From contig NBIV01000209.1 of NCBI GenBank assembly GCA_003194525.1, positions 1 through 64,000 of the forward strand: DNA of 64,000 nucleotides, in the 5' to 3' direction. This document shows positions 10,340-22,479 of this stretch, in pieces (position 1 is the stretch's first letter; each line of letters opens with the position of its first letter). Made by a program: the position numbers and the translations under genes. The notes beneath the pieces are model-generated. The model worked only from the letters and a program-made list of their open reading frames with translations, was not told where the DNA came from and did no database searches. The stretch comes from Gracilariopsis chorda (taxonomy: Eukaryota; Rhodophyta; Florideophyceae; Gracilariales; Gracilariaceae).

Positions 10340-13300
10340 ACTGTTGTCGCATGGGCTTCTGACATAAGTGAGAAGTTCATGTATGCGCAGTGTAGGGGGC
10401 CTTTCTCACAAACAACGGTATTTGGCACAGGAATCTGCCGGGAGTCCGCCTTGGTCGCCTGGAGGATGACGCTTTATTTATATAGGGATACTACGCAACC
10501 CTTGGGATACTAAAGTCTTTCAGCGGCGGGCGTTTCATGTTGATGCTGTACGTCATTCCCTCTTTGTCAGCATCGGACTTGTACGTTTTTTCACACACCC
10601 CCCTGTCGCGTTAGCTTTCTATATACAGTTTCCGTCTAATCCCAAGTTGCAGAGTGATGTGTCATGCCCTTGGAGATTTCGACTGTAAAGTGACCATCTG
10701 CGAACAATTCATTGATTGTTCTGAAATGGTCTGCGCTTGGCTTGGTCAAAGCATCTGCGATGTTGATAGATCCCGGTATCCAAGTCACTGTATCAAGTTT
10801 TTCAGATTCGAAGGCATCACTAATCATTTTGAATGTCTTGCGAGGTCAAAATTCTATACATTCGTGACGTGTAGTGATGGTATCGAATAACGCTTTTGAA
10901 TCGACAAGAATACGATGAAGAATGTCTAGATGCCGGAAAATGTTTGGCAGCGTCGTCTTCATGTCGAAACCCCGATCTTCTGCTTCAAATCAAGCCAATA
11001 TCTCGGCCATGAAAGATGAATTTGTGACCCGGGGTTATTTGGTGCTCGTATAATAGAGAGGATAAAAAAAAGGTTTTTCGTCGAACGTGGTATGGAATTC
11101 TTATCCCAGCTCTCACGCCCGTTTGTCCGTATTCCTTTGAGTTGCTTCCGTGAGAAGCGTCAGAAAAGCTTATCAGTGCAGCAGAGGTTACCGGAAGAGG
11201 GGATATGTATCTGATCTTCGGCTGTAAATGACATATTTCCGATAACATAGCATTGGCGTCTACTAAGTGCTTGACCATAAGATATCTTAGGTCTTGCTGC
11301 ATTCTTGACGTTATGTATGATGCTTGCGATAATACCGCGGAGCCAAGATACATAAGTGTACCGGCAACGGAGCGGTACTGTTTAGTCTCATCTGTAATGG
11401 TTCGGTTTTCTCTTTCTCGACGCCGAGGGCGCGAAAGTTTGATCGTTTGTAGCCTATATATGTACGAAGTGATCGAAAGTGTGACGGAGCCTTCTTCGTC
11501 TTGTTCAATCTCACATACAGCGAAAGCAAGTCTACGTCCAATGCGAATCTTCCCAATCTCAAATTCCTCCTGTAGGGATTGCATGAACATGTTCATTCTA
11601 TCCTTTTTTCCAGATACTAGAACGTCATCCACTATCTTGGCAATAACTAACGTGATATGATGGGACTCTTCTCGCTTAACGAAGAGCTGATTGACCCCAA
11701 AAATACGCTTCAGACCTGCTTTCTCGAGTATCCAAGTTTCCACTATTTCAGCCCATGGTCTAACTTCTTCTACGATTCCGCAGGGTATTTTAGTGAGCCT
11801 CCATAGAGTACCTTTCTTCTTTCGGAATTCAGGGGCTGGTCTGAAAAATATCTCCCGTAGGATAGGACCGCTCTGGAGAAAGGCATCCTTGACAACTGCC
11901 ACTCCAAAGTAAAATCCGAGGCATAAAGCTATGCTGATGAGGATTCGGATGATAATCATATCTGCGTTGAACAATCCTTGCGGCTTTCATCTTTCATACC
12001 ATCTCTGTTACCGTGAATTACGAGTCTGGCTTTCAGTTTCCGAACCTGCTCTTCATCTTCTTTCACTTTATACACCGTTTGAGAAGAGATGACATTGGCT
12101 TTGGGAGAAACGGAATTTTCTGGCACCTCTTCGTACGCGTGTATCCAATTTTCATTGTGCTCTTTGTCGATGGCTTTCTTGAGTATCCATTGCAAGGCAA
12201 ATGTTAATTCCCCAGCGCAGACTTGACGGGAACCAATTACTCCTTGAACGCATTTCAGTATTGCCTGTTCGTTAGAGTCCAGTTCTTGCAAATCGAAGAG
12301 CTCTCGGTGCTGCATAAGGCCTTCTGTGTATTCTCCCATGTCTTTGTATACGTTCTCTTGACGTTTCGTGTAACTGGTCATCAAAGAGCCCATAGCCTCA
12401 TTCTTCATTTGTGCATCATTGATTGATTCGGGGCTGAGGGTGAGGTATATTTAGTCCTCCATTAAGCCTTCACTTAGCTCACGAGCTAGTACGGAGTTTG
12501 GCCTAAGTCGCAAGTCCCCGTAAGCAATTTTCGAGATATGTCGTCCTCCCTTTCGTTTTACTTCGACGTAGTGATCTAGTGCGCGTAAAACGACACCTTC
12601 TTTCCATTCGTCGGACTCGTTCTGCTTTGAGTATCTGTAGAAGAAGAGAACCTGGTCCCCGGGTTTTATAGACCCGGGCTTCAAAGACGAATAATTGTGA
12701 GCCTTCCAAAGTCTCTGTCATGTGCGCGTCGCTGTCTGTTATTTTTACTCGTCCATTAGCTCCTGTGTGGCCATTCGTCGTGGTGCTCCGAGAAGCGAAG
12801 GGGCATATCCTTTGGCGAGTTCAAATGAACTCATGAGTTTCAACCTAGTGAAGCAATTTGAGAGAAACACTGCTCTAGACAGTATTGTACTGTCACTGCC
12901 TAGCGTTTGTTCTTGTTGCAGTTTCTCCAGTATCCTTTTAACTATTCCGTTCTTTCGCTCCACGATACCAGTCATTTTATGGCATCGCACTGGGCGCAGC
13001 TTGGATTTGATGTCCCTTCCTGACAGGAATCTTCTCATATCCTGTTTATTAAACTCATCGCCGGCAGATAGGGCTTCCAGTGCCTCGTGTACGTTCTACC
13101 ATTCGACTTCTAGCACTGCGATACAGGTTTACATTTCTTGATCTCTCGTGATATTGGCTTCGGAATACCCCGTTCCGGTATCGACTATATGTAGTACCGT
13201 GTATTTAGTGCCTCGGATGACGCAGAACGTGTACTCCAATTGGATCTCAACGTTAAATGCCTGGTTGACGTGGTTTATCAATATTTTCTTCGAGGGGACG

Positions 13301-15117
13301 GGAAAGCCGGAACTGGTACATATCATGCAATTGGACGCGAGCTTTTTAATTTCGCCTTCTAGCTCTCGGGAGGTATTTCCGGCTCTGTGACATATCGCCA
13401 TTATCTCCTCTGTTGGTGCGTGTGTTAATCGATGTAATCGCTTGGCTAGTGTCTTGGGCTGCACCTTACTCACAATCCGGGACATCAATGCTCCTACGAT
13501 TGGCAAGATAGCCAGTCTCCCTTTCGTATCAAACTTTGAGCTCCCGGAAATGTATAGCGGCAGTAATATTGTTTCTGTATCCGTCAATCGTTTCAGAGTC
13601 AACGTGGGCGGATTGGAGTCCTAATCCGTGATACTGTATCGTTTGATGTCCATTCCTATCTTCAATGGCGAATCGTCATCTAATAAGTCGAATGTGAGCT
13701 CTACTTGCGGGTTATTCATATCCTGTACATACAGCGTCCATGAACACACAATGGGTTCCGAGTTGATGCATTGATGACTCCATCCTCGTCGATAGTTCTC
13801 TCTTGGATTATAGGGCTCAATAGTTATAGATAAGAATTCACATAACCTCATTGCAGACGATATTTCCCCAGAAGAAACTGGGATACCCTCATCTATTATG
13901 GGATTCGGATCTGAGTCCCGTACCGATAAAAGGGTTTTCGATCATCTCTCTTGTCATGCTTGACTTCATTCCGGTTCCTTTTGAACCTCGAGTAATTCTT
14001 GTCTTTGGTGAAGTTATTCTGCGGTGTGTCTCTTTGCTATTTTCCTCTTCTTCGGGTATGGATTTCCAATCTGTTCTGGCTTTTCCTTCAACCTCCTCAT
14101 GTGAGACGCGCTTCCTTTTCTTCTTCTTCTTGTTGAATTTGTTGCTAGCCAGGAAGGAATTTGTGGCTAACTCTGGTTTTGGTTCTTTTGAAGCGGGATC
14201 CTGAAGGTATTTCTATTCTAGCTTGATCTCCTCAAGAGCTTGAATCCCGTCTTGCAGGACAATTCGAGATGATCGTTAATCGTTTTGACAAGCCTTTCGA
14301 TGCTCTTGGGTGGCGGTCTTGAGAGTCGTCATGCATTCTACTGCTCTGTCAACCACCTGTTAATCCATGTTCTTAGAAGTGACGTTGTGAAGTATGTCTA
14401 CTAGCAAGTCAACTCGCTTAGTTGAGATCTGCATCGTCTGAACAGCCTCTCATGTTTTCATTTTTGATGATACCACGAGATTGTTAATGATATTCGCGAA
14501 GGTGTAAAAAGACAGGTTTGCGTTCAGGAGTAGCACTATCCCAAAGTTCTGATTGTCGCTTGAATCCTGATATGCATTAGTCAGATTTAAATATGAGAGT
14601 GCTAATCCAGCAAATCGTTCCACATATTCTCCAATGGCCTCAGTGCTTCTCTGCTTGCCAGTATTGATGCCTTTGTAAAGCCGCACGATTCTTTGCATAC
14701 AATGAACAGTTGAATCTCTTGCAACTACACTCACAATCTTCTCTACCACCTGGCCTTGGTCGATCTCGTTTTACTCATCTTTTGGCGCTAGTATACGTTC
14801 ACCAATTCTGACAGCTTTCTTCACCAACTTCTTTTTGGAGAACTCTAAGGACCGGTAAAGGCTTAATCTGACCGTGGCTGCTGCGCATTTTGCACGATTA
14901 TTCCCTGCAGCAGCACAGCCTATAAGATTGTCCGCCCATTCAAATAAGGCTTCCCTCCAAAGCATCTTATCGGTATTTGAACGTAGTTTTGGCGGAATTA
15001 AGATGTTGCTGGGAAAAAGGTCGTCTGCTGGGTCCATAACTGTAGCATGGGCTTCTGAGATAAGTGAGAAGGTCTACTTTTGCGCAATGTACGGGGCCAT
15101 TCTCACAGTTAACCCGA
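10340..15117 (-). mobile_element. Ty1/Copia-type LTR fossil A, broken
   Basis: Read on the minus strand, the order is that of a Copia element. A gag-like frame starts at 15037. Next come a weak protease-like segment (13851-13621) and a GAG-pre-integrase/integrase region (13602-12745, with a HKMTGIVERKNG motif). The reverse transcriptase spans about 12408-10985, and the RNase H end lies at 10827-10636 (IADALTKP motif). Matching repeats of about 80 bases at 10340-10423 and 15041-15117 are the inner ends of its LTRs. A purine-rich tract near 10605 marks the start of the left LTR. The right LTR is cut off where a different LTR-like segment begins. The element is clearly broken, with at least several breaks, and looks old. 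Confidence 0.75.
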
Positions 15118-15654
15118 GACTTTGGTCATTAGTAACTGTTCAGTTTGACCTGAGGTATCCGGATTTGGATTGTGAGGTCGTTAGACCGTGTGATACTCCT
15201 CGCAGAGGGTCACTGCATTCGGTTCGCTCAATTCAACCGCTCGGTAAGCATACAGATACTCTGTGTTATAATTGTCGTGTGACATTTATCTACCGTTTGG
15301 TACTGGTAGCGCCCCTGTACTGGGTAATTTGTCCACTACATCCCGTGCATGTTCACCCTCCGTCGGTTCTGTTTCTGCTTTCTGCACGACCCGAGTGGTT
15401 TTTCTCCGTCCTCGGAAGGCACCCTTCACCGGGTATATTCTAAACCGCCCCATTGCGTCGCACACCATTCTTTGGTTTTACCGACTTTCTGGCTCCGGTT
15501 CACCTTTCTTTATCCATCTCTGTGGTCAATCCAAAATACCTAGGGTGTAACGTTCGTATTACATGTATACAGAGGGCTCTGTCACTGGGCCTGCCTCCAC
15601 ATGGAGCAAGGCCCCGGACACCTTGTATGTGATACCCAACCTTCGGGTTTTGCA
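15118..15654. mobile_element. LTR-like segment related to 62560-63000
   Basis: Several blocks align by eye with the 62.5-63.0 kb region, for example CAGAGGG(C/T)C followed by an AGCAAGGCC block, in the same order. It sits between Copia fossils A and B and joins the gag of B directly. It is best read as a separate LTR-like piece inserted in or left beside the nest. No coding domain is visible. Confidence 0.4.
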
Positions 15655-16500
15655 CTACAGTAGTCGATCTGCTAAGCGTACAAGCTCTAAGAATATGTTT
15701 TGCATGTCGTTTAGGTGCTTCTGCATGTCGCCAATATCATGGAATATCATACCGCTTAGGCGTTGACGAATGTTCATCTTGGACTGGATGTTGTTCTTCT
15801 TATAGGTTGATTCCAATTTCGTCCATGTTTCTATTGAGCTGCAATGCTCCCGTTGTAGTAGGTCTGAGACGGTGAAGACGGGTTCTGTGCCTAAGGTTTG
15901 CACGATAGTAGAACGTGCTTTCATATCTTCATCGTCCCAGCGCTTTCGGGCTTTGGCGGTACTTTGTCCGTCTATAGTTAGCTCTTTACTAAGCACGAAG
16001 AATGCTTGTGAGGCGTGCATAAATTTGCAAACGTATATCTGCCAAGTATAGTAGTCTGCGTTGCTTTGCAAGTGGAGGACACGCCTTCTATCTGTAACTC
16101 GATCCCCATCCATCACTGGGAGACTGGAAGTGAGAGAGGAGAGTAGTACTTTAATATCTTCACGGGTGAGGGATTATTCTCGGCTGTGACACTGGCAGGA
16201 GATTCTAGCTACGAAGGCCCTAAAGGTCAGACCTCTGACTCTGGGTTAGACGTTACCTGTGAGTTGTGATTTCCTGCGGCCTGACAAGTTCTGCACAAAC
16301 CAGAACTTGTTGAGCGCATTACTAGAGAACTTGCCGGAGAGGATACTAACAGGGGATAGGTTTTCACCAATAAAACTCCTCTAGTTTTTTGCGGATGTTT
16401 GCTCAGCAAAGGTTTCTCTGCTATCACTAACCACGATATACACCGCGCTGAAAGGTGAGACACCCTGTTTCCAAAAATTTCTAGAGCACATCCCAGCAGA
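15655..16500 (-). mobile_element. Copia fossil B: gag fragment and leader
   Basis: The frame at 16116-15655 is a Copia gag piece (UBN2 type) with the motif STYKKNNIQSK. The same motif recurs in fossil C near 61480, which shows that B and C belong to one subfamily. The sequence from about 16140 to 16500 resembles the region just upstream of gag in fossil C (61700-62060), sharing a GATCAGACCT-like block. The piece is truncated on its downstream side and broken. Confidence 0.6.
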
Positions 16501-18365
16501 ACCGGTTATACATTGTGATTAATACCCCTCAGATTAGTTCAAGTCCCCACTCGATTCGCTGCCGGTGCTCAACTTTTGAACTGTATCTCCAGTCAGAGTG
16601 CCAACTTCCACGTACGGGTAATGGCCACAGAGGCCTCTAATCACAGAAGCAAGCTTCCTGTCTGGTGAATGCTCAACTCCACGTAGCCTCTGGTGGAGTG
16701 GCGAGACTTTCTTTTGAACCCACCTTTTAATGTTGGGGAGGTAAAGCCAAATTGCAATGCGTACGCAAACGGCGGGGGTGTACAACTGTTAGTTCAGCGC
16801 GGGCATGCGGAGGGTGTAGTAGTAGCAAAGATTTGCATCGTAGAGGCTTCAGGTGTCAGTCCAGACGCCAAGCTAAAGGCAAGGGTTGTTCAACGACACC
16901 GGTATCTTGAAGAAGCCTTTAGCCTACACGCGTCTAAGCAGTGCCGAAGCAAGGGGAAGGGAACAGAGGTTCCTTTCTGGGGGATCACAATCATGCAAGG
17001 TTCCATCGGTCACCGAGAAGCGGGAGTAGAAACTTAACTTCCAGTTTGCTGAGAGGTCGCGGTTCTGGACAATGTACGCAGTAATGATGCGCAGCAAGAG
17101 CCGAGGGGGAAGGTGATCAGAGTAAGTGCAACAAAAAACTGCGAATATGAAACGCAAGCGCGAGGAAGAGACTGCTTCACTTGCGCACCAGCGCGAATAA
17201 GATCCAGTGGCGATGGTGATGCGCAGTACCAGAGGTAGCAGCGAGACTTAAGATGGCTTTGTGCCAGAAGTTGCAACGCGCGAGCCGGTTAGATGCTGCG
17301 CGAGAGAGAGAAAGCCAGCGTCGGTGAGACCGAGGGCGGGGGGGGGACGGTTGCGGCGTCAGTGCTGCGCAGGCACGAAAGGGAAAAACAGGTAGGTAGC
17401 GTGAAGAGAAAGAAGGAACGAGTAAGAAGAAGTGCCGTTTGCCAGAGTATTTCCACGAATGGTTCCTTTATTGGTTTATTGTCACACAGTACTTGAAATA
17501 AGACGAGGTCCGTATTTTGCAGAAATGGGGGAATGTTTCCTTCAAATCTGCAAGTTAAAAACTGACTGCCAGTAGGACGGGTTGTGGTCCGGGCAGTGTT
17601 GCCAAAAGGGCTACCAAGGTTACCAGATTGAGGCTACTTAAGGCTAGTTCGGTGGCTACTTGGAGCCAGCAGAAATGGGGGAATGATTCCCCGAATTCTG
17701 CCAATGAGGTGATAATTCGAGAGCCAACTCCAAAACAATTGCAAGTCAGAGAGCGCGTTGATGCGTTGAGCGCAAAACGGAAGCTGATGAATGCAGGGTT
17801 TTGGGGAAAGATTGCACATCAATGCCGACGTAAGTGGCTGTGCCACGCAGACTGGAGCGCAGTGAGAAAAGTCGCGCGGTCGCAAAGGGGTGCACTAATG
17901 CGGACGAAGTTTCAAAAGACTCGCCAGCGCAAGTTCTCCAAGCGTTGGTGAGGCGAGAGTTCTGCGCTAGTGCAGTGAGCAGTGCCCAGTTCGTGGGAAC
18001 ACCCAATATTGAAAATCGCGTGCAGGTATGAGCAAAAGCTCAAAGCGGAAAGAAAGTTTTCGAAGGCGCGAATAGGTTCGTATGAGAAATATAGGGGCAG
18101 CTGCAGTGCCGCGTGCAAGTATATGTCAAAGCAGGTGAAGGGTTGAGTCGCGTCCGTGCGCTGGGAAGGGAGCAAAGAGGGAAGCGCGGTGAGAACCCAT
18201 GGTGAAAGTTTTTCACCGCCATGCTACCATTAAAAACATGAGGTAGTGCCCTCGCGGCTTGACCGATACAAGACGTCAGCCAGAGCCGCCAGCGGTGCTT
18301 TATTGATAGTCCGACTGTCAGGATCAGTGAGATATGAACGTGTACACGTTTCACTGAACGGCAGG
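16501..18365. other. Region without recognised gene between fossils
   Basis: GC-rich with purine-rich runs. Frames near 17628-18031 look somewhat protein-like but show no domain I recognise. Two copies of a palindromic motif lie at 17519 and 17669. A perfect 12-base palindrome, ACGTGTACACGT, lies about 20 bases before the Gypsy LTR. Confidence 0.45.
17519..17701. repeat. Pair of 33-base near-palindromes
   Basis: Copies at 17519-17551 and 17669-17701, 150 bases apart, both begin GCAGAAATGGGGGAATG and end in TCTGC. The second is a good imperfect palindrome around its centre. Confidence 0.6.
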
Positions 18366-18929
18366 TGTAGTACAGTGGGTACCATGCATGCTCCTAAGGA
18401 TGGGCTGTTACGGAAGATTCCTAACGGAGTATCTGTATTTTCTAACTGGTGCCACGTAGCATACCACTCCAGAGGAATCATTCCAGTGTACTGTAATTCG
18501 ACTTGGTAGAATAACCTAACAAAATTTTTTATAGGGTACAGTAGACAGTTTCCATCGAGGTCAGCTGGCGGGACTGTATATAGTGCGCCACTGGAGCTCC
18601 ACCTCCGGGGAAGTAAACCAAGAACCCTCGAGGCTTGTTCTAGTTCGTTTGGTTCAACCTCGTGATACTCACCTTCAGGTACACTATTACATTATCCTCT
18701 AGCTGTGGTTTCTAAGCCGCCGATACCCAGCGCATCTCATAGCAGCGCCTGTAAGATTTTCTTCCCCCCAGTGACCCCCTCTCCGCTTGGTGCTTGCGGA
18801 TCTCCTTTCAGGATTCCCCCGGTCACCACTTCAATATTAGGGAGACCACCACCTATTGGAACTCATCTGTTAGGCCAAATCTAAAAGTCCTATTTTACGG
18901 ACGTTGTGCTCACCACTGGCAGTACCACA
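18366..18929 (+). repeat. Left LTR of the Gypsy fossil
   Basis: Begins TGTAGTA and ends ACCACA. A TATATA motif lies in the middle, as expected for the element's own promoter. Confidence 0.88.
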
Positions 18930-21755
18930 ACTGGTCTCCCGACCTATAAGATTCGTTCTTTAAGGTAAATCTAGCGGAGCGCGACAGAAAAGTGCGACAA
19001 TTGCACCGAATGGACTCCCTCAGAGTGGAAGTCTACCCTAAGCTGATTCGGAAAGTGGAAGCAAGTCACCCTGATCTACTTCTTTACGGACCTCAAGGAC
19101 CTACCACGTAAACCATCTCTCAGGTTTCTCAGGCACCAGGCTCACAAGGTGGACGCAGCGCCCCTCAAGGATCCACCGCAATGCTGGATACTCCTCAACG
19201 TCTCCTACGGAATGCTGGCTTTAGTTTCGACTGGTTCCCACAACGCCTAAGGAGACTAAATGACCTGAGGATAGCGGATACCCCCACCACGCCTCAGGAA
19301 AACTCCGCAGTCGAACTTGAAGAACCCTAGACGGCGTCACAACCGCCGCCCCCTCAGGAGATCCAGGCCCAGGGTGCAATAGAACCTGATACACCTATCG
19401 AGTCTATGGCCGTATGTGTCACCGATTCGCTCTTGCAAGTGCTCACCGAACGGATTCCTGCAGGTTTCAAGGCGCATCTTCGATCCAGCCACCACACCCT
19501 AGTGGAGGAAATTGCGATCGAAAGTGCGCGCCGCGTGGCAGACGCCCTCTTGGACTCGGATGCGTTCCTGGAGTTTATTTCTGATGTTATCAGAGCGGTG
19601 TTTTGCTCCCAAATCACGCAGCTACAACTGGTATCTGCATTTTAAAGTGCATCTTCCGTACAGGAGAGGTTCCCTCTATTAATAAATAAGGTAGCTCCGG
19701 GCAGAGGAGGGCAGAATACCGCCATTCCTTGCGCCAGAGAAGGACGAGATACACCCACAACGAAACGGCGAAGCTCTAGGAATACCGCTATGAACCATTT
19801 GAACCTGACATCCCACAGAGCAGGACAGGATACCGGTCACGACATAAATCATCTTTGAAGAAGAGGACAGGATACTCTGGTATTGAATCGCGATAAAAGA
19901 TACTACGGCAGACCCTGAGACACCCCTCAGAAAAAACGACGCCAAAAACGGAGGGACAAAAAAAAAATCGGAGACACCCCGATTCGGAGAGTAGTACGGG
20001 CTCTGATTCCGAGAAGAGCCCCGACTCAGAGGATGACGCCTCTTTGAAGTAGAAACGACCAAGTGGCAGGAAGATCGTTTCATTAAACGATCTATTCGCC
20101 AAGGTGATGAATTATGAAACCTGCAGGTTGAATGATCGCTCCTACCTTTACGACACGTCGGTTGCTAAACGACTTACGAAGATTCAGTGCCAAATGGTTA
20201 TTCAGATTAAGAAATACACCTTTTCAGGCGGACAGCCAACTCAGTGTTGAACTACCCTACACGCTTCCGTTCAGCGTGCAACACCAACGGCAAGCGTAAA
20301 GGTACTGCAATGTGTTGCTTTCTGAAGTGCAACGCTCTCAAGGAGGGATTATTGGTACTTGATCGTTTTCCCGATATTATCGGTTGTGTAGTGTGTATAT
20401 GAAATACGCCCCACAATGGTGGGTATGGACACGTGGGACACGGTTTTGGGCCAATTGGCGGTTGGCCACAGTAGTGGATGTTGCCACGAAATGTGGGGTA
20501 TTTTAGTTGATTTTATTTATTATTTTCACACCCATTTCTGAGAAGCTAGTACTTAGTGCGACAGCGCACTGCCGTCGCACCAGTAAAACTTCCCCAACAA
20601 GGGACCCCAACCTGGGGAGTCGGGTCTAGTTGTTACCGCTTGCGCGCGTGCTCTACTCCTCCTTGGAGGGAAACGTCGTAAACCACGGCACATCTAACCC
20701 CCTTGCACATCTAAAGAGACCCATCCTTGGGAGTATATTTGTTCCAATCACATTGGAGTTTTGCCCTGTATAGGGAGTCCTGTCCACCGGCATTGCCGTA
20801 TTCGTTCGTCGCTCTCGCGACTCACCCTCCCCCACTCCTCCTCCTTTCCCTTCACTCTCCTCCTTTCCCCCTTTCAGGGTAGTACATCCCGCTACCCGCG
20901 GCCCCTTCTGTGCGCACCTGCTCACACTTCCCCACTTACGTGGAAACATACCTCTACTGAGGATCACACCCCGCTCACGCGGATACCGATTCTTCGCCTT
21001 CACCTCCCTGCGCAAGTCGCGACAGGTGTCCCTGGTCTTACAAACCGGCTTCGCCGTGACACCTCTGGGAGGGCTCTACCCAACTGGGTTCATCTCGTGA
21101 GAGGAAGATCCCGAACTTCTTTCGGTGTTTTTCCACTTTGGGGAATTGCACCACACTTTCAGATCTACATCACTGGGTAGGCGCACTCCCTCGTGCAACA
21201 CCGCCTCACAGGAGGAAGCGCCATGGTGGATGATCCTGGAACGGAAGTTCTGCTGACGTACCCCGAGGTGGTCAATGTCCTCCTCAAATGGTACGCCACA
21301 GACTAGGTGATTTCGGATGCTGAAGCTGACGGCACCTACTACCGACGGAGCAAGGGAGTGACCATATCGGAGTTCTCCTGGACACTCTGTAGCAGGGCTT
21401 TAAGGTGTGGAAACGTTTAGTCCGAACGGCGATTAAAGTCGCTGTTCATAGAGGGACTCCTCTCATCGATATGCCCGAGGGTGCGCAACCATTTAACCAC
21501 GCGCTATTGGACCACCTATACGGAGTTAGCGCGCTTCGTGGAATCCTACGGGGACACCCACTGCCCTTCAAGGCGAAGCAACGCCCCAGTTTTGGACAAA
21601 CCCCCTGCATCAAGGAATCGCACAGCTACGGCCTTTACGTTGGACACCAGAACCTCAGCAGACGCGGACGATCTAAGGCTCGAACAGGAGCAGGACACCT
21701 TTGCTCTTAGCTTTTCATTCCCCCAAGGGGCATCGTCTGGTTGAAGGACACTGTC

Positions 21756-21827
21756 GTCACCCACATCATACACTTCAGCGTCACCCACATCATACACCTC
21801 AGCGTCACCCACATCATACACCTCAGC
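21756..21827. repeat. Three 24-bp tandem copies
   Basis: The unit GTCACCCACATCATACAC plus six further bases is repeated three times with one change. Since 24 is a multiple of three, it codes an 8-residue repeat in whichever frame is read. It lies in the gag half of the Gypsy fossil. Confidence 0.8.
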
Positions 21828-22479
21828 GGGATCCTTTAGAAACGTCTTCTTCGCAAATTCTCGAAACTACCCACCACCTTATAGGATTCGTTTGTCCCAA
21901 GGACCGGTGCACTGCACCACTCTCAACCCGGCAATGAGGGCCACCATTCTTCAGGAGATGGAGAGGAATGTCCAGAGAGCGAAATACACCTATGCGGAGA
22001 ATGATATTTATCATGCCGCTTATGGCGATTTCCCTTGCCCTCAAGGTTGTTATGGATACCGCACTCCATTAGGGAAAGCCGTTCAAACAGTCTCAGCATC
22101 ACCTATGCAGAGAGCAGCTGCCTTGGCTGCAGCTGTTATCACCTTGCAAGAGAACTGTGTGACCCCAATTGAACCGCTGCAACCCAGTGCAGCACCTTGA
22201 ACTCCGACAACCACCACTCAGGAAAAACCTTAGGACCAAGCATGGAGGCTACACATGGCTCCTTCCCGTCAAGCCTCAGTCCAACGGAAGTCTCCTCTAA
22301 GAAAGGAGATGAACCCTTGTGCCAAGCTGCAGTATTGTTGGACCCCGCACTCCAAAATGCATTGAAAGCACTTGATCTCCCATTTTCAACGGACCCATCC
22401 ACAACCTTCGAGGAATCAGTATATCTGCTTCAACGAGTGAATTATAAAGTATTTCTTTCCTGAGCATGCTCCACTCTCG

